DNA of 64,000 nt. Origin: Ignavibacteria bacterium (lineage in GTDB: Bacteria > Bacteroidota > Ignavibacteria > Tepidaquicellales > OLB5). The DNA is taken from assembly GCA_017303675.1 (NCBI GenBank), contig JAFLBX010000001.1, forward strand, positions 1-64,000, given 5' to 3'. Below, one piece after another: positions 9,269-17,280 of this stretch. A program made the translations under genes and the position numbers. The notes under the pieces are model-generated. The model was not told the origin of the DNA. It worked only from the letters and a program-made list of their open reading frames with translations, and ran no database searches. The first letter of the stretch is position 1. Every line of letters starts with the position of its first letter.

Positions 9269-9632
9269 CGATGCGATTATTCTCAATAAATTTGAGATAA
9301 TTAAAGGATCTGTCTTGATAATACTTGATCGATTTAAAGATGTATCAGCACCTGATGATTTTATGACAACTCCTAACGGAGTAATGAAACTCGATTCAAT
9401 AGCAATGAGATTACAGAGTATCGGGGAATCAATTAAGAAAATAGATAAGTATAGACCCGAACTTTTGAGAAATTACAATGAGATTGACTGGAATGATATT
9501 ATAAAGTTCAGAGATTTTATATCACATCATTATGATCTTGTTAATCCAGAAATGATCTATAATACCTGTAAAGAAAAGTTACCAATACTTAAAAGTACTA
9601 TTGAAAAAATAATTAACGAAAATTTTAAATAA
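9261..9632 (+). CDS. hepT: HepT-like HEPN ribonuclease toxin (DUF86)
   Basis: A 123-residue all-helical HEPN protein. The catalytic motif R-x4-H-x-Y is present as R84, H89, Y91 in KFRDFISHHYDLV, and the central MKLDSIAMRLQSIGESIKK helix is typical of DUF86. Predicted RNase toxin, controlled by AMPylation from the preceding MntA. It ends 6 nt before the acyl-CoA mutase gene, so the module and mutase probably share a transcript. Both catalytic and AMPylation-site residues appear intact. Confidence 0.85.
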   Translation: MPSDAIILNKFEIIKGSVLIILDRFKDVSAPDDFMTTPNGVMKLDSIAMRLQSIGESIKKIDKYRPELLRNYNEIDWNDIIKFRDFISHHYDLVNPEMIYNTCKEKLPILKSTIEKIINENFK

Positions 9633-9638
9633 ATATAT

Positions 9639-11321
9639 ATGTCCATCCAAAACGGAAAAAAAGCTAGTCCATTACTGAATAAGAGCGTTTCAAAAAAAGA
9701 GTGGCTCAAAACAGCTGAAGAGCTGCCGACAACTGATATGAAGTTCACTTCGCTAAGCGGTGAAGAAGTAGAGCTGTTATATACACCCGAAGATGTCAAG
9801 AACATCGATCATGATTCAGAAATAGGTTACCCGGGCGAGTTCCCCTATACACGCGGAATACACCACAACCTTTACCGCGGCAAGCTGTGGACAATGCGCC
9901 AGTTCGCCGGCTTTGGCTCACCTGAAGATACCAATGAGCGTTTTAAATACCTGCTGGCTCACGGGCAAACGGGACTTTCTACAGCATTTGATATGCCTAC
10001 ATTAATGGGGTGGGATTCAGATGATGAGCTCGCCGAAGGCGAAGTTGGAATTTGCGGTGTAGCAATTTCATCACTTGATGACATGAAGGTACTGTTCAAC
10101 GGAATTCCGCTGGATAAAGTATCAACTTCTATGACAATTAACTCACCTGCTGCAATGATGCTCGCTTTTTATCTTGGAGTAGCAGAAGAACAGGGCGTAC
10201 CTTTTGATAAGCTGCAGGGCACAATGCAGAACGATATTTTAAAAGAATACATCGCGCAGAAAGAATTCATCTATCACCCTGAGCCTTCTATGAGGATCAT
10301 TGTTGATATGATAGAATACTGCAAGGATAATGTACCCAAGTTCAATCCTGTTTCAGTCAGCGGATATCATATCCGCGAAGCTGGCTCGACCGCTGCACAG
10401 GAGCTTGCTTTCACACTGGCTGACGGCTTTGCATACATTGAAGCTTGTATTGCCCGCGGAATGGATGTTGATTCTTTCGCGCCCAGGATCTCATTTTTCT
10501 TTAATTCACATTTAGACTTCTTTGAAGAAATAGCTAAGTTCCGCGCAGCAAGAAAAATATATGCAAAACGCATGCGCAATAAATACGGCGCAAAGAATCC
10601 AAAGTCATGGACTCTTCGCTTCCACACGCAAACAGCAGGATGCTCTTTAACAGCGCAGCAGCCTGAAAACAATATTGTAAGAACAGCGATCGAAGCGCTT
10701 GCTGCTGTACTTGGCGGCACGCAGAGCCTGCACACAAACTCAATGGATGAAACACTTGCGCTTCCTTCAGATAAGGCTGTAAAAATTGCCTTAAGAACCC
10801 AGCAGATAATCGGTTATGAACACGGTGTAATTAATACAGTGGATCCGCTTGGAGGCAGCTACTATGTTGAAGCCTTGACAAAGAAAATGGAAGATGAAGC
10901 GGAAAGCTATTTTGAAAAGATCGATGCACTCGGCGGTGTAATTCCCGCTATTGAAGCAGGCTTCTTCCAGAAGGAAATAGCTGATGCTGCTTACCGCTAC
11001 CAGATGGAGCTTGATAAGAAAGAGAAAATTATCGTTGGAGTTAATGAATTTGTAGAAGAAGAAGAAAAGATAGATATCCCGATCCTTAAAATTTCAAAAG
11101 AAGTAGAACGCGTCCAGGTAAAACGCCTGCGCGAAATGAAGGCTTCCAGGAATAACGAAAAAGTGGAAGAAACTCTCGCTGCAATGGTACAGGCTGCAAA
11201 TGATAACCTGAATCTAATGCCGAGGATTCTTGACTGCGCAAGGAATCATGTAACACTTGGTGAAATGTGCAATGCTTTAAAAGAACCGTTCGGCGTTTAC
11301 GAAGAACAGGCTGTATTTTAA
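9639..11321 (+). CDS. Coenzyme B12-dependent acyl-CoA mutase large subunit, isobutyryl-CoA mutase-like
   Basis: A 560-residue TIM-barrel large subunit of the methylmalonyl-CoA mutase superfamily. It lacks the B12-binding domain, so a separate small subunit is needed and is not in the window. Visible motifs are [42 protein letters not shown] (catalytic-type H244) and [14 protein letters not shown]. Alignment by eye to methylmalonyl-CoA mutase places Phe89 and Gln207 where that enzyme has Tyr89 and Arg207, which grip the substrate carboxylate. Phe/Gln is the pattern described for isobutyryl-CoA mutase, so a carboxylate-free acyl-CoA such as isobutyryl/butyryl-CoA is the likelier substrate. Automatic naming as methylmalonyl-CoA mutase would be doubtful. 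A terminator follows. Confidence 0.85.
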   Translation: MSIQNGKKASPLLNKSVSKKEWLKTAEELPTTDMKFTSLSGEEVELLYTPEDVKNIDHDSEIGYPGEFPYTRGIHHNLYRGKLWTMRQFAGFGSPEDTNERFKYLLAHGQTGLSTAFDMPTLMGWDSDDELAEGEVGICGVAISSLDDMKVLFNGIPLDKVSTSMTINSPAAMMLAFYLGVAEEQGVPFDKLQGTMQNDILKEYIAQKEFIYHPEPSMRIIVDMIEYCKDNVPKFNPVSVSGYHIREAGSTAAQELAFTLADGFAYIEACIARGMDVDSFAPRISFFFNSHLDFFEEIAKFRAARKIYAKRMRNKYGAKNPKSWTLRFHTQTAGCSLTAQQPENNIVRTAIEALAAVLGGTQSLHTNSMDETLALPSDKAVKIALRTQQIIGYEHGVINTVDPLGGSYYVEALTKKMEDEAESYFEKIDALGGVIPAIEAGFFQKEIADAAYRYQMELDKKEKIIVGVNEFVEEEEKIDIPILKISKEVERVQVKRLREMKASRNNEKVEETLAAMVQAANDNLNLMPRILDCARNHVTLGEMCNALKEPFGVYEEQAVF

Positions 11322-11345
11322 AATATAAATTATTGATGATTTCTT

Positions 11346-11377
11346 AACCCCTCCCATTATTGGTGAGGGGTTTTTTA
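11346..11377 (+). terminator. Rho-independent terminator after the acyl-CoA mutase
   Basis: The stem AACCCCTC / GAGGGGTT (11346-11353 and 11365-11372) is followed by a run of T, ending the mntA-hepT-mutase unit. Confidence 0.85.
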
Positions 11378-11574
11378 ATTTTATTTTTTTTACTTAATCC
11401 CGCCTTTGAAAATTGCCGCCATAATTTAGTAGCTTCTGGTTCAGATTAACCCGCTATTAAAAATAACCGTTTTTTGCAGGTATTTCTGAATTGAATATAT
11501 CTTTCAAATGAGATACTTTTACTTTAATTATTATTGATATCTTAAATTATAGCTAAATAACAGGATAACAGCAT

Positions 11575-13128
11575 ATTATTTTACAATCATTCAAAAATAC
11601 TGATAAGCACATTTTAATAATAATTATCCTTTACATATGTTTACAGGCGGCTTATTTAATTTCGGAATATACCATCGCAGGCGGAAGTTTCGGAGCCCCG
11701 CTTGACGATGTTTGGATTCATTTCCGCTTCGCTGAAAATTTCGCACACGGATTTTTCTACCAGTATAACCCCGGTGAACCTACACCCGGTACAACTTCAC
11801 CGCTATGGGTAATTATACTTGCCGTTCCATTTCTTTTTTCACAAAACCTGATATTGCCGTACGCGCTGTTTGTAAGCTCTTTATTTTTTTTACTGGCTCT
11901 CATTCAGTTATACAAATTCTGTATTAAGCTTGGATTTGACGGAATATATTCCCTTTTAATTACACTGATAACAATGGCAGCCGGCAGGCTGCTTTGGTCG
12001 TCGCTTTCAGGAATGGAAATAACATTATTCGTATTGCTGAGCGTACTCATTATTAAAAGCCATTTAAAAGAAATAACAAACGGCAGGGTTACATTTTTAA
12101 CCGGATTATTACTTGGTATAGCAGCAAATACACGTCCTGAAACATACCTGCTTGCGGGACTATATTACCTCACAACTTTATATCTGCTGCGTAATAAATT
12201 AAAAGGAAATTCCTCCAAGCTGATTTTATCAGGCGTAATTTTTTTAATACTGTTACTGCCATATCCTTTGTTTTCGTATATGCACACCGGGGGATTCTTA
12301 CCCAATACCTATGAAGGACAGGTCGGTTCTGCGAAATACCTGCCAAACTTTACTTTTATAATTGAATCTGCTAAAATTTTCATAAAAGATAATTTCGTAA
12401 TATTTATTTTATGGGGATTAAGTGCGATATATTTTGTATACACTATAATAAAGAAAAAAGTTGAAGGTAATTTCCTTTTATTAAATCTGTGGATATTCCT
12501 GCTGCCCCTGGTTTCAGCTTTTATAGCTCCAAACTGGCGGCATCATGGCAGGTATTTGATTCCCCTAATTCCATTTATTAACATTTCTGCAATATATATA
12601 TTGCGTAAGCTGCACACTTATTACGAAGCAAAAGGTTACAGGCGTTATACCCTGTTCAGAAAAGGAACTATTGCCGTAATATTGATTGCTTCAGTTAACA
12701 GCGGTGTGCTGTTTGCCGGTGTGCTGGGATGGAACGTTGAAAATATCAACAACCAGCAGGGCAAAATTGCAGCATGGCTTAACCAAAACCTGCCCGGTGA
12801 AACTGCCTTCGGCATGAATGATATCGGGATAATTACATTCAAAACGAAGAAGTATGTAGTTGATATGGCGGGCCTGGTAACCCCGGAAGTTTTTGGCTTT
12901 CAGAAAATGAGCTATGAAGACGGCTCGAAAGCATTATTTAAATTCCTGAAAGCAAAAGGAGTGAATTATATTATAATTTACCCGGACTGGTTTGAGTATA
13001 TTATGGCAAATTATTCCGGCGCATTCACTCAGGTACACAGCCAAAAGCTTCAAAAAAATACAATATGCGGCGGCATTGAGATGTTTGTATATAAGATAAA
13101 CTGGGATAAGATATTTCCTGAAAAATAA
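11575..13128 (+). CDS. AftB-like GT-C membrane glycosyltransferase, start codon unclear
   Basis: A multi-spanning membrane protein of about 517 residues. The N-terminal segment HILIIIILYICLQAAYLI is followed by a periplasmic loop with the catalytic-type Asp-Asp pair in APLDDVWIHFRFAENFAHG and then NPGEPTPGTTSPLW. This loop pattern is shared with actinobacterial AftB-type arabinofuranosyltransferases and related GT-C enzymes using polyprenyl-phosphate sugars. About nine more hydrophobic helices follow. The only canonical start (TTG, 11854) would remove this essential motif. The frame is open from 11569 without ATG, GTG or TTG, so an ATT at 11575, 9 nt after AGGA, is my best guess. The next gene makes phosphoribosyl-polyprenol, which supports an arabinose or ribose donor. 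Confidence 0.65.
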   Translation: MILQSFKNTDKHILIIIILYICLQAAYLISEYTIAGGSFGAPLDDVWIHFRFAENFAHGFFYQYNPGEPTPGTTSPLWVIILAVPFLFSQNLILPYALFVSSLFFLLALIQLYKFCIKLGFDGIYSLLITLITMAAGRLLWSSLSGMEITLFVLLSVLIIKSHLKEITNGRVTFLTGLLLGIAANTRPETYLLAGLYYLTTLYLLRNKLKGNSSKLILSGVIFLILLLPYPLFSYMHTGGFLPNTYEGQVGSAKYLPNFTFIIESAKIFIKDNFVIFILWGLSAIYFVYTIIKKKVEGNFLLLNLWIFLLPLVSAFIAPNWRHHGRYLIPLIPFINISAIYILRKLHTYYEAKGYRRYTLFRKGTIAVILIASVNSGVLFAGVLGWNVENINNQQGKIAAWLNQNLPGETAFGMNDIGIITFKTKKYVVDMAGLVTPEVFGFQKMSYEDGSKALFKFLKAKGVNYIIIYPDWFEYIMANYSGAFTQVHSQKLQKNTICGGIEMFVYKINWDKIFPEK

Positions 13129-13162
13129 CCGGGAAAAATCATCCTGTAAGAGAACTTGATAA

Positions 13163-14083
13163 ATGATAATCCACCTTTTTAAGCTTATTCGCCCCAAACA
13201 ATGGATCAAAAACTTTTTCGTTTTTGCTCCGCTGCTTTTTTCACGTCATATATTCCACCTGGAATATTTGATACCTTCGCTTGCGGCTTTTATAATATTT
13301 TCACTTGCATCAAGCGCGGTTTATATCATAAATGATATAATGGATGTTGAAAGCGACAGGGTGCATCCAAAGAAAAAATACCGTCCTATCGCATCAGGGG
13401 AAGTAAGCGTAAAGCAGGCAATGGTTTTTCTGGTTTTGATCGTTGTAGGCATAGCTGTTGGCTTGATCTTCCAGAGACCTGTATTTTCATTTGTAATTGT
13501 TCTTTACCTTATAACAAACCTTCTGTATTCACTTAAGGTCAAATCAATTGTACTGCTTGATGTTTTTTTCATTTCGTTCGGATTTATGCTTCGTGTACTT
13601 GGCGGCGCAGCCGCTATTGGAGTATCGGTATCAAGCTGGATGATACTTACTACTATATTCATATCGCTCTTTTTGGCAATATCAAAACGGCGCAGTGAGC
13701 TCTCGCAAATTGTAAACAAAGAAAACATCGATAAGCAGCGTAAAGTATTAAAGGAATATTCTGTTGAATTTGCCGACCAGATAAACACCATCGCCGCAGC
13801 GGGAACGATTATTTCATACGCGCTGTACACAGTTTCAGAAAGAACTGTTTATACTTTCGGTACAGAAAAGCTGATATATACAACACCTTTTGTAATTTAC
13901 GGGATATTCCGATATATGTACCTGATGCACCAGAAGAATCTGGGTGAGTCTCCAACATCAATAGTCACAAAAGATATTCCCATTATACTTGATGTCATAG
14001 CGTGGTTCGTATTTTCAATACTTATCATTTACAGGCAAAACATACCGTATCTGCCGCAGCTTCTGCAGAAACTTTATCCTTAA
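13163..14083 (+). CDS. UbiA-family decaprenyl-phosphate phosphoribosyltransferase-like protein
   Basis: A 306-residue integral membrane prenyltransferase-fold enzyme. The metal/diphosphate motif is NDIMDVESDRVHPKKKYRP (N57, D58, D61, D65) followed by IASGE; the second Asp region is YSLKVKSIVLLD. The HPxKKxRPIASG pattern and the K(P)xQWIKNxFVFAPL start are typical of the branch that joins PRPP to polyprenyl phosphate (mycobacterial Rv3806c) rather than quinone prenyltransferases. The product is the precursor of polyprenyl-phospho-arabinose. It lies 34 nt downstream of an AftB-like glycosyltransferase, a pairing also seen in mycobacteria. DprE1/DprE2 epimerases are not in the window. Confidence 0.85.
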   Translation: MIIHLFKLIRPKQWIKNFFVFAPLLFSRHIFHLEYLIPSLAAFIIFSLASSAVYIINDIMDVESDRVHPKKKYRPIASGEVSVKQAMVFLVLIVVGIAVGLIFQRPVFSFVIVLYLITNLLYSLKVKSIVLLDVFFISFGFMLRVLGGAAAIGVSVSSWMILTTIFISLFLAISKRRSELSQIVNKENIDKQRKVLKEYSVEFADQINTIAAAGTIISYALYTVSERTVYTFGTEKLIYTTPFVIYGIFRYMYLMHQKNLGESPTSIVTKDIPIILDVIAWFVFSILIIYRQNIPYLPQLLQKLYP

Positions 14084-14092
14084 TAAACTGCT

Positions 14093-14977
14093 TTGAAACG
14101 ATATAAAGCAGAGCTGCTTTTATTCCTGACTGCCACTATATGGGCAGGCACTTTCCCCATAGTAAAAATTTCAATGGCTACAATTCCCCCGTTCTATTTT
14201 GTGGGAATAAGATTTTTAATTGGCGCAATACTCTTTACGCTTATATTCTTCAACAGACTTAATTTCAACTCCCCCGGCATTATTAAAGCCGGTTTGCTGC
14301 TTGGTTTTTTCCAGTTCGCGGGATTTTGCACACAAACCATCGGTATGATATACACTACTGCGTCAAACTCCGCGCTTATAACAGGCATAACAATACTGAT
14401 AGTCCCTTTTTCGCAGTATGCAGTTGTGAAAAAAAAGGTGCACATTGAAAACTGGATTGGGGTTGTTGTTGTACTTGCGGGTCTTTACCTGCTGACCCAG
14501 CCCGATGTAAAGGGACTTAATATAGGTGACCTTATCACAATGTTTTGCGCGTTTGCATGGGCATTCTACATTATTTACGTTGATGTATATACTAACAAAT
14601 ATGATATAATTACGCTGATATTTATACAGCTTTGGTTTGTTGTGATCGCCGCAGGCGGAACGGGACTCATTTTTGAGGACTTCCGAGCCATAGCATTTAC
14701 GCAGAATGAAATTTTATCATTGTTGTATATGGGTATTCTGGCAACATTTGTTACAACCATTCTGCTTAACAGGTTCCAGAAAGATACAACGCCTATACGT
14801 GCAAGTATTATATATACATGGGAGCAGCCTGCGGCGGTGCTGCTTGCAGTAATTTTCATTAACGAACATTTCTCACCCTGGCAGCTTTTAGGCGGCATCA
14901 TTATGGTTGCAGGAATATTATTTTCTGAGACATACGAGTATTTTAGATCAGGTTCTCCCTCTAAAAAGGAGAATTAG
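14093..14977 (+). CDS. EamA/DMT family transporter
   Basis: A 294-residue protein with ten predicted transmembrane helices in two EamA repeats (about residues 5-135 and 145-280). Typical motifs are TATIWAGTFPIVKI, NSALITGITILIVPF and a second-repeat IRASIIYTWEQPAAVLLAVIFINE. DMT-superfamily members export amino acids, nucleobases or other small metabolites; the substrate cannot be read from sequence. The start is TTG, 9 nt after the UbiA-like gene, so the gene is probably cotranscribed. A link to glycan precursor transport would be speculation. Confidence 0.85.
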   Translation: MKRYKAELLLFLTATIWAGTFPIVKISMATIPPFYFVGIRFLIGAILFTLIFFNRLNFNSPGIIKAGLLLGFFQFAGFCTQTIGMIYTTASNSALITGITILIVPFSQYAVVKKKVHIENWIGVVVVLAGLYLLTQPDVKGLNIGDLITMFCAFAWAFYIIYVDVYTNKYDIITLIFIQLWFVVIAAGGTGLIFEDFRAIAFTQNEILSLLYMGILATFVTTILLNRFQKDTTPIRASIIYTWEQPAAVLLAVIFINEHFSPWQLLGGIIMVAGILFSETYEYFRSGSPSKKEN

Positions 14978-14990
14978 AGTAGGTCATTTT

Positions 14991-15070
14991 AAAAGTCGTC
15001 GTTAGTGTTTACACCAACGACTAACATAAATTTACTTGGGACGTTGGTGAAAACACCAACGTCGGCAGGG
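14991..15070. repeat. REPIN-like two-hairpin element, copy 1
   Basis: An 80-bp element made of two adjacent palindromes: GTCGTTaGTG-N4-CACcAACGAC (14998-15021) and GACGTTGGTG-aaaa-CACCAACGTC (15040-15063). Starts AAAAGYCGTC and ends GTCGGCAGGG, so the outer ends are inverted relative to each other. Nearly identical to copy 2 at 15880. The rest of the gap 14978-15324 holds nothing I recognise. Confidence 0.8.
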
Positions 15071-15324
15071 AAATGTAATAAATTGCTTTCATTGGATTTC
15101 ACTCCCATACTTAAATTTATGTTGAATTTGATGTTAAACAATAGTAAATAAGAATTTATGCAAACAAACTTTTTTGCATTTGTTGTGGGTAATAGAAAAG
15201 CAGGATTTCTCCTGCTTTTGTTGAAATAATTTTATCGTTTTTTTCTATGATGAAAAGTTCATGAATCGTTATTGGTGACGCTTCGCTAAATATCAACATT
15301 CAGGGGAACTAAGAAATTTTCAAT

Positions 15325-15693
15325 TTACTTTATTTTGTTAATAATATCATTAATATCTTTATTTAGAGAATAACATCTTCCTTGATAAAACATTTTTTTA
15401 TCTGTTATCCCAAATATTTCTTCATTTAATGCTTCATAAACTTTAATTTCATACTGACTATAGAATTTAATGATTTTGGGATCATAAGTACTTCCATTAA
15501 TATAATCTTCAATAAAATAATCTTGAATAGATTTATCTTTTACAGTCTTTATAATTTGGAAGTCATTTCCTTTTCTTTCGTAAAATTGAATTGAATCAAT
15601 TTTATTTTGATCTAAATTAACCTGGTATTTGTTTCCACAACTGCTAATAAATAACAAAATTAAGAAATTCAATATGAAAATTTTATTTAACAT
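15325..15693 (-). CDS. Small predicted lipoprotein of unknown function
   Basis: A 122-residue protein with a lipoprotein signal (hydrophobic residues 4-17, lipobox ISSC with C19). The mature part is rich in Lys, Asp and Ile (SIQFYERKGNDFQIIKTVKDK, IIKFYSQYEIKVYEAL) and matches no family I know. It is AT-rich and stands alone between two copies of the two-hairpin element, in a stretch that otherwise looks decayed. It may be recently acquired or poorly conserved. Confidence 0.55.
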   Translation of the reverse strand: MLNKIFILNFLILLFISSCGNKYQVNLDQNKIDSIQFYERKGNDFQIIKTVKDKSIQDYFIEDYINGSTYDPKIIKFYSQYEIKVYEALNEEIFGITDKKMFYQGRCYSLNKDINDIINKIK

Positions 15694-15722
15694 AGACTTT
15701 TCAAAAATATAAACTTATCGAT

Positions 15723-16103
15723 TTATTTGTTTGGCAATGCTCCCCAGAAAAACGAGGTATTAATTTTATCACCAGGATCTTTTAACACACTTACATTTCG
15801 ATTCATTCTTGGAGCTAAATCAAAAACATCTTTCCACAATTGATTAGGTGTTGTAGCTTCACCAACGATTGGAATGTTTAAAAGCCGTCGTTGGTGTTTT
15901 CACCAACGACAAAAATTATTTTACTCAGGACGTTGGTGAAAACACCAACGTCGGCAGGGAAATAGAACATAATATGAGCCATCTGATAAATATGCAGCAT
16001 TATAAGATAATCTTTGTCTATAATCACTACCTAATTCTCCCCTAATAATATTTATAATATCTTCAATTTCTCCTGGTGTTCCAAAAAGGTAAATCCTTTT
16101 CAT
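15723..16103 (-). pseudogene. 99-codon gene interrupted by a REPIN-like element
   Basis: Two coding fragments in the same frame flank copy 2 of the element. The first starts at ATG 16103 (MKRIYLFGTPGEIEDIINI ... SDGSYYVLF); the second reads NIPIVGEATTPNQLWKDVF ... FFWGALPNK and stops at 15723-15725. The element adds a multiple of three nucleotides but brings two in-frame stops (TAA at 15921-15923 and TGA nearby). Removing about 27 codons restores a continuous protein of about 99 residues. I do not recognise the family. No other damage is visible, so the insertion looks recent. Confidence 0.65.
15880..15959. repeat. REPIN-like two-hairpin element, copy 2 (inside a gene)
   Basis: 80 bp with perfect palindromes GTCGTTGGTG-tttt-CACCAACGAC (15887-15910) and GACGTTGGTG-aaaa-CACCAACGTC (15929-15952). 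Same ends and length as copy 1. It interrupts the 99-codon gene at 15723-16103. Confidence 0.85.
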
Positions 16104-16118
16104 TTTTACCCATATCTC

Positions 16119-16235
16119 AAAAGCCGTCGTTGGTGCCTGCCTTGTTTCCTTGACTCGTTTTTGAGTTAAGGTTCTCACCAACGACAAATATCATTTTACT
16201 CCGGTTGTTGGGGTAAATACTAACTAAGGCGGGAA
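16119..16235. repeat. REPIN-like two-hairpin element, diverged copy 3 with an extra nested hairpin
   Basis: Begins AAAAGCCGTCGTTGGTG like the other copies, but the first loop is expanded by about 30 nt that themselves pair (CCTTGACTC / GAGTTAAGG, one mismatch). The second palindrome is decayed (GGTTGTTGGGG ... ACTAAC). The end GGCGGGAA is still recognisable. It lies just upstream of the interrupted gene. Confidence 0.6.
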
Positions 16236-16917
16236 TTATAAAGCTAGCAAAGGGAATTTACCGGATTTTTTACTTGCATTTGCCATATTCATATATTATA
16301 TTTATGTATGTATGCATATTGCATATAAACTAAATACCGTTACCATGTATGATCAAAAAATTCCACGGCCTGGATCCAGGATTCTAATCTTCCAACTATT
16401 GTGGATTATACTCCCAAAGACTGGAAAAACGTCAATTTCAAAACATTTTGCCCATTCTAATCGGTCAATCATTCATTTTTAATTTATGAATTTTTAGAAA
16501 TTCTAATCATTCAGTCAAAATGCCTTTGTAACCCGGATCGCTGATTCGGGTAAAAATTGAAACAGTGTTAGGATTTATATAGAAATTTTTTAATAAAGTT
16601 CTGTTTTTGATTTTTAGTCCCCTCCTTTGGATGGGATTTAGGGGAGGTCTTACGCAGCTTTTCCTGGATCTAAAAAGCTCAATGGCACCCCTTCGGGGTT
16701 TTGCTAAATAGCTAAAACAACGGCTGCAAAAATCTCACCCCTTCGGGGTTAAAAGCGAAGCGAAGTTTTGTCAGGCCCCATAGGGATAAACTAAGCTTGA
16801 CAACTGCAAAAGCAAAAAACCTCTGTGTACTCCGTGTACTCTGTGGTTAAATGCTTTTGAACCTCTTACTTCACTTTTACTTATAATCTTCAGAACATTT
16901 TCATTAAATTGCTAAAT
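16236..16917. other. Non-coding stretch with short repeats
   Basis: No credible gene. It contains two identical copies of CACCCCTTCGGGGTT (16686-16700 and 16736-16750), a weak CCCCTCC/GGGGAGG inverted repeat (~16620-16650), and near 16821-16850 a low-complexity CTCTGTGTACTCCGTGTACT type repeat. ATTCTAATC occurs three times between about 16380 and 16510. Confidence 0.5.
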
Positions 16918-17202
16918 ATGAACTACATTCAATTCTCGTCGGTAAAAATTGTTGTCTCTGGACGTGTACAGGGTGTTGGGTACCGTTATTTTATAGCGCG
17001 ATTTGCTGATGAGCTGGGGATGACCGGCTATGCAAAGAATTTGTTTAACGGCGATGTGGAAATAATTGCCGAAGGCAGGCGTGAATTCCTTGATGCATTG
17101 ATACAAAAAGCAAGTGAAGGTCCCACAAGCGCCAAAGTAAATACCTGCAAAGTAGAGTGGCTTGACTTTAAAAAGAAATACGATAAATTTGAGATATTAT
17201 AA
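16918..17202 (+). CDS. acyP: Acylphosphatase
   Basis: A 94-residue cytosolic acylphosphatase that hydrolyses carboxyl-phosphate bonds of small acyl phosphates. The active-site loop GRVQGVGYRYF carries the phosphate-binding arginine, and the catalytic asparagine is in GYAKNLFNGDVEI. The length is typical of the family. I chose the ATG at 16918 over the upstream TTG at 16909, since it gives the usual N-terminus. Confidence 0.93.
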   Translation: MNYIQFSSVKIVVSGRVQGVGYRYFIARFADELGMTGYAKNLFNGDVEIIAEGRREFLDALIQKASEGPTSAKVNTCKVEWLDFKKKYDKFEIL

Positions 17203-17280
17203 TAAATTAACAGGAAAAATCCCCGAAAAAATCTACTTTTTTAGCTTAAATTCTAAGCAATAACCTAAAAATCAATAAAA

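Noticed and set aside
11854-11856. TTG at 11854 as the start of the glycosyltransferase
   Set aside because: It would delete the conserved Asp-Asp loop and first membrane helix that are encoded in frame directly upstream.
15921-16187. 88-codon open frame as an intact gene
   Set aside because: Its first 28 codons come from repeat copy 3 and its end from repeat copy 2; only the middle is real coding sequence of a broken gene.
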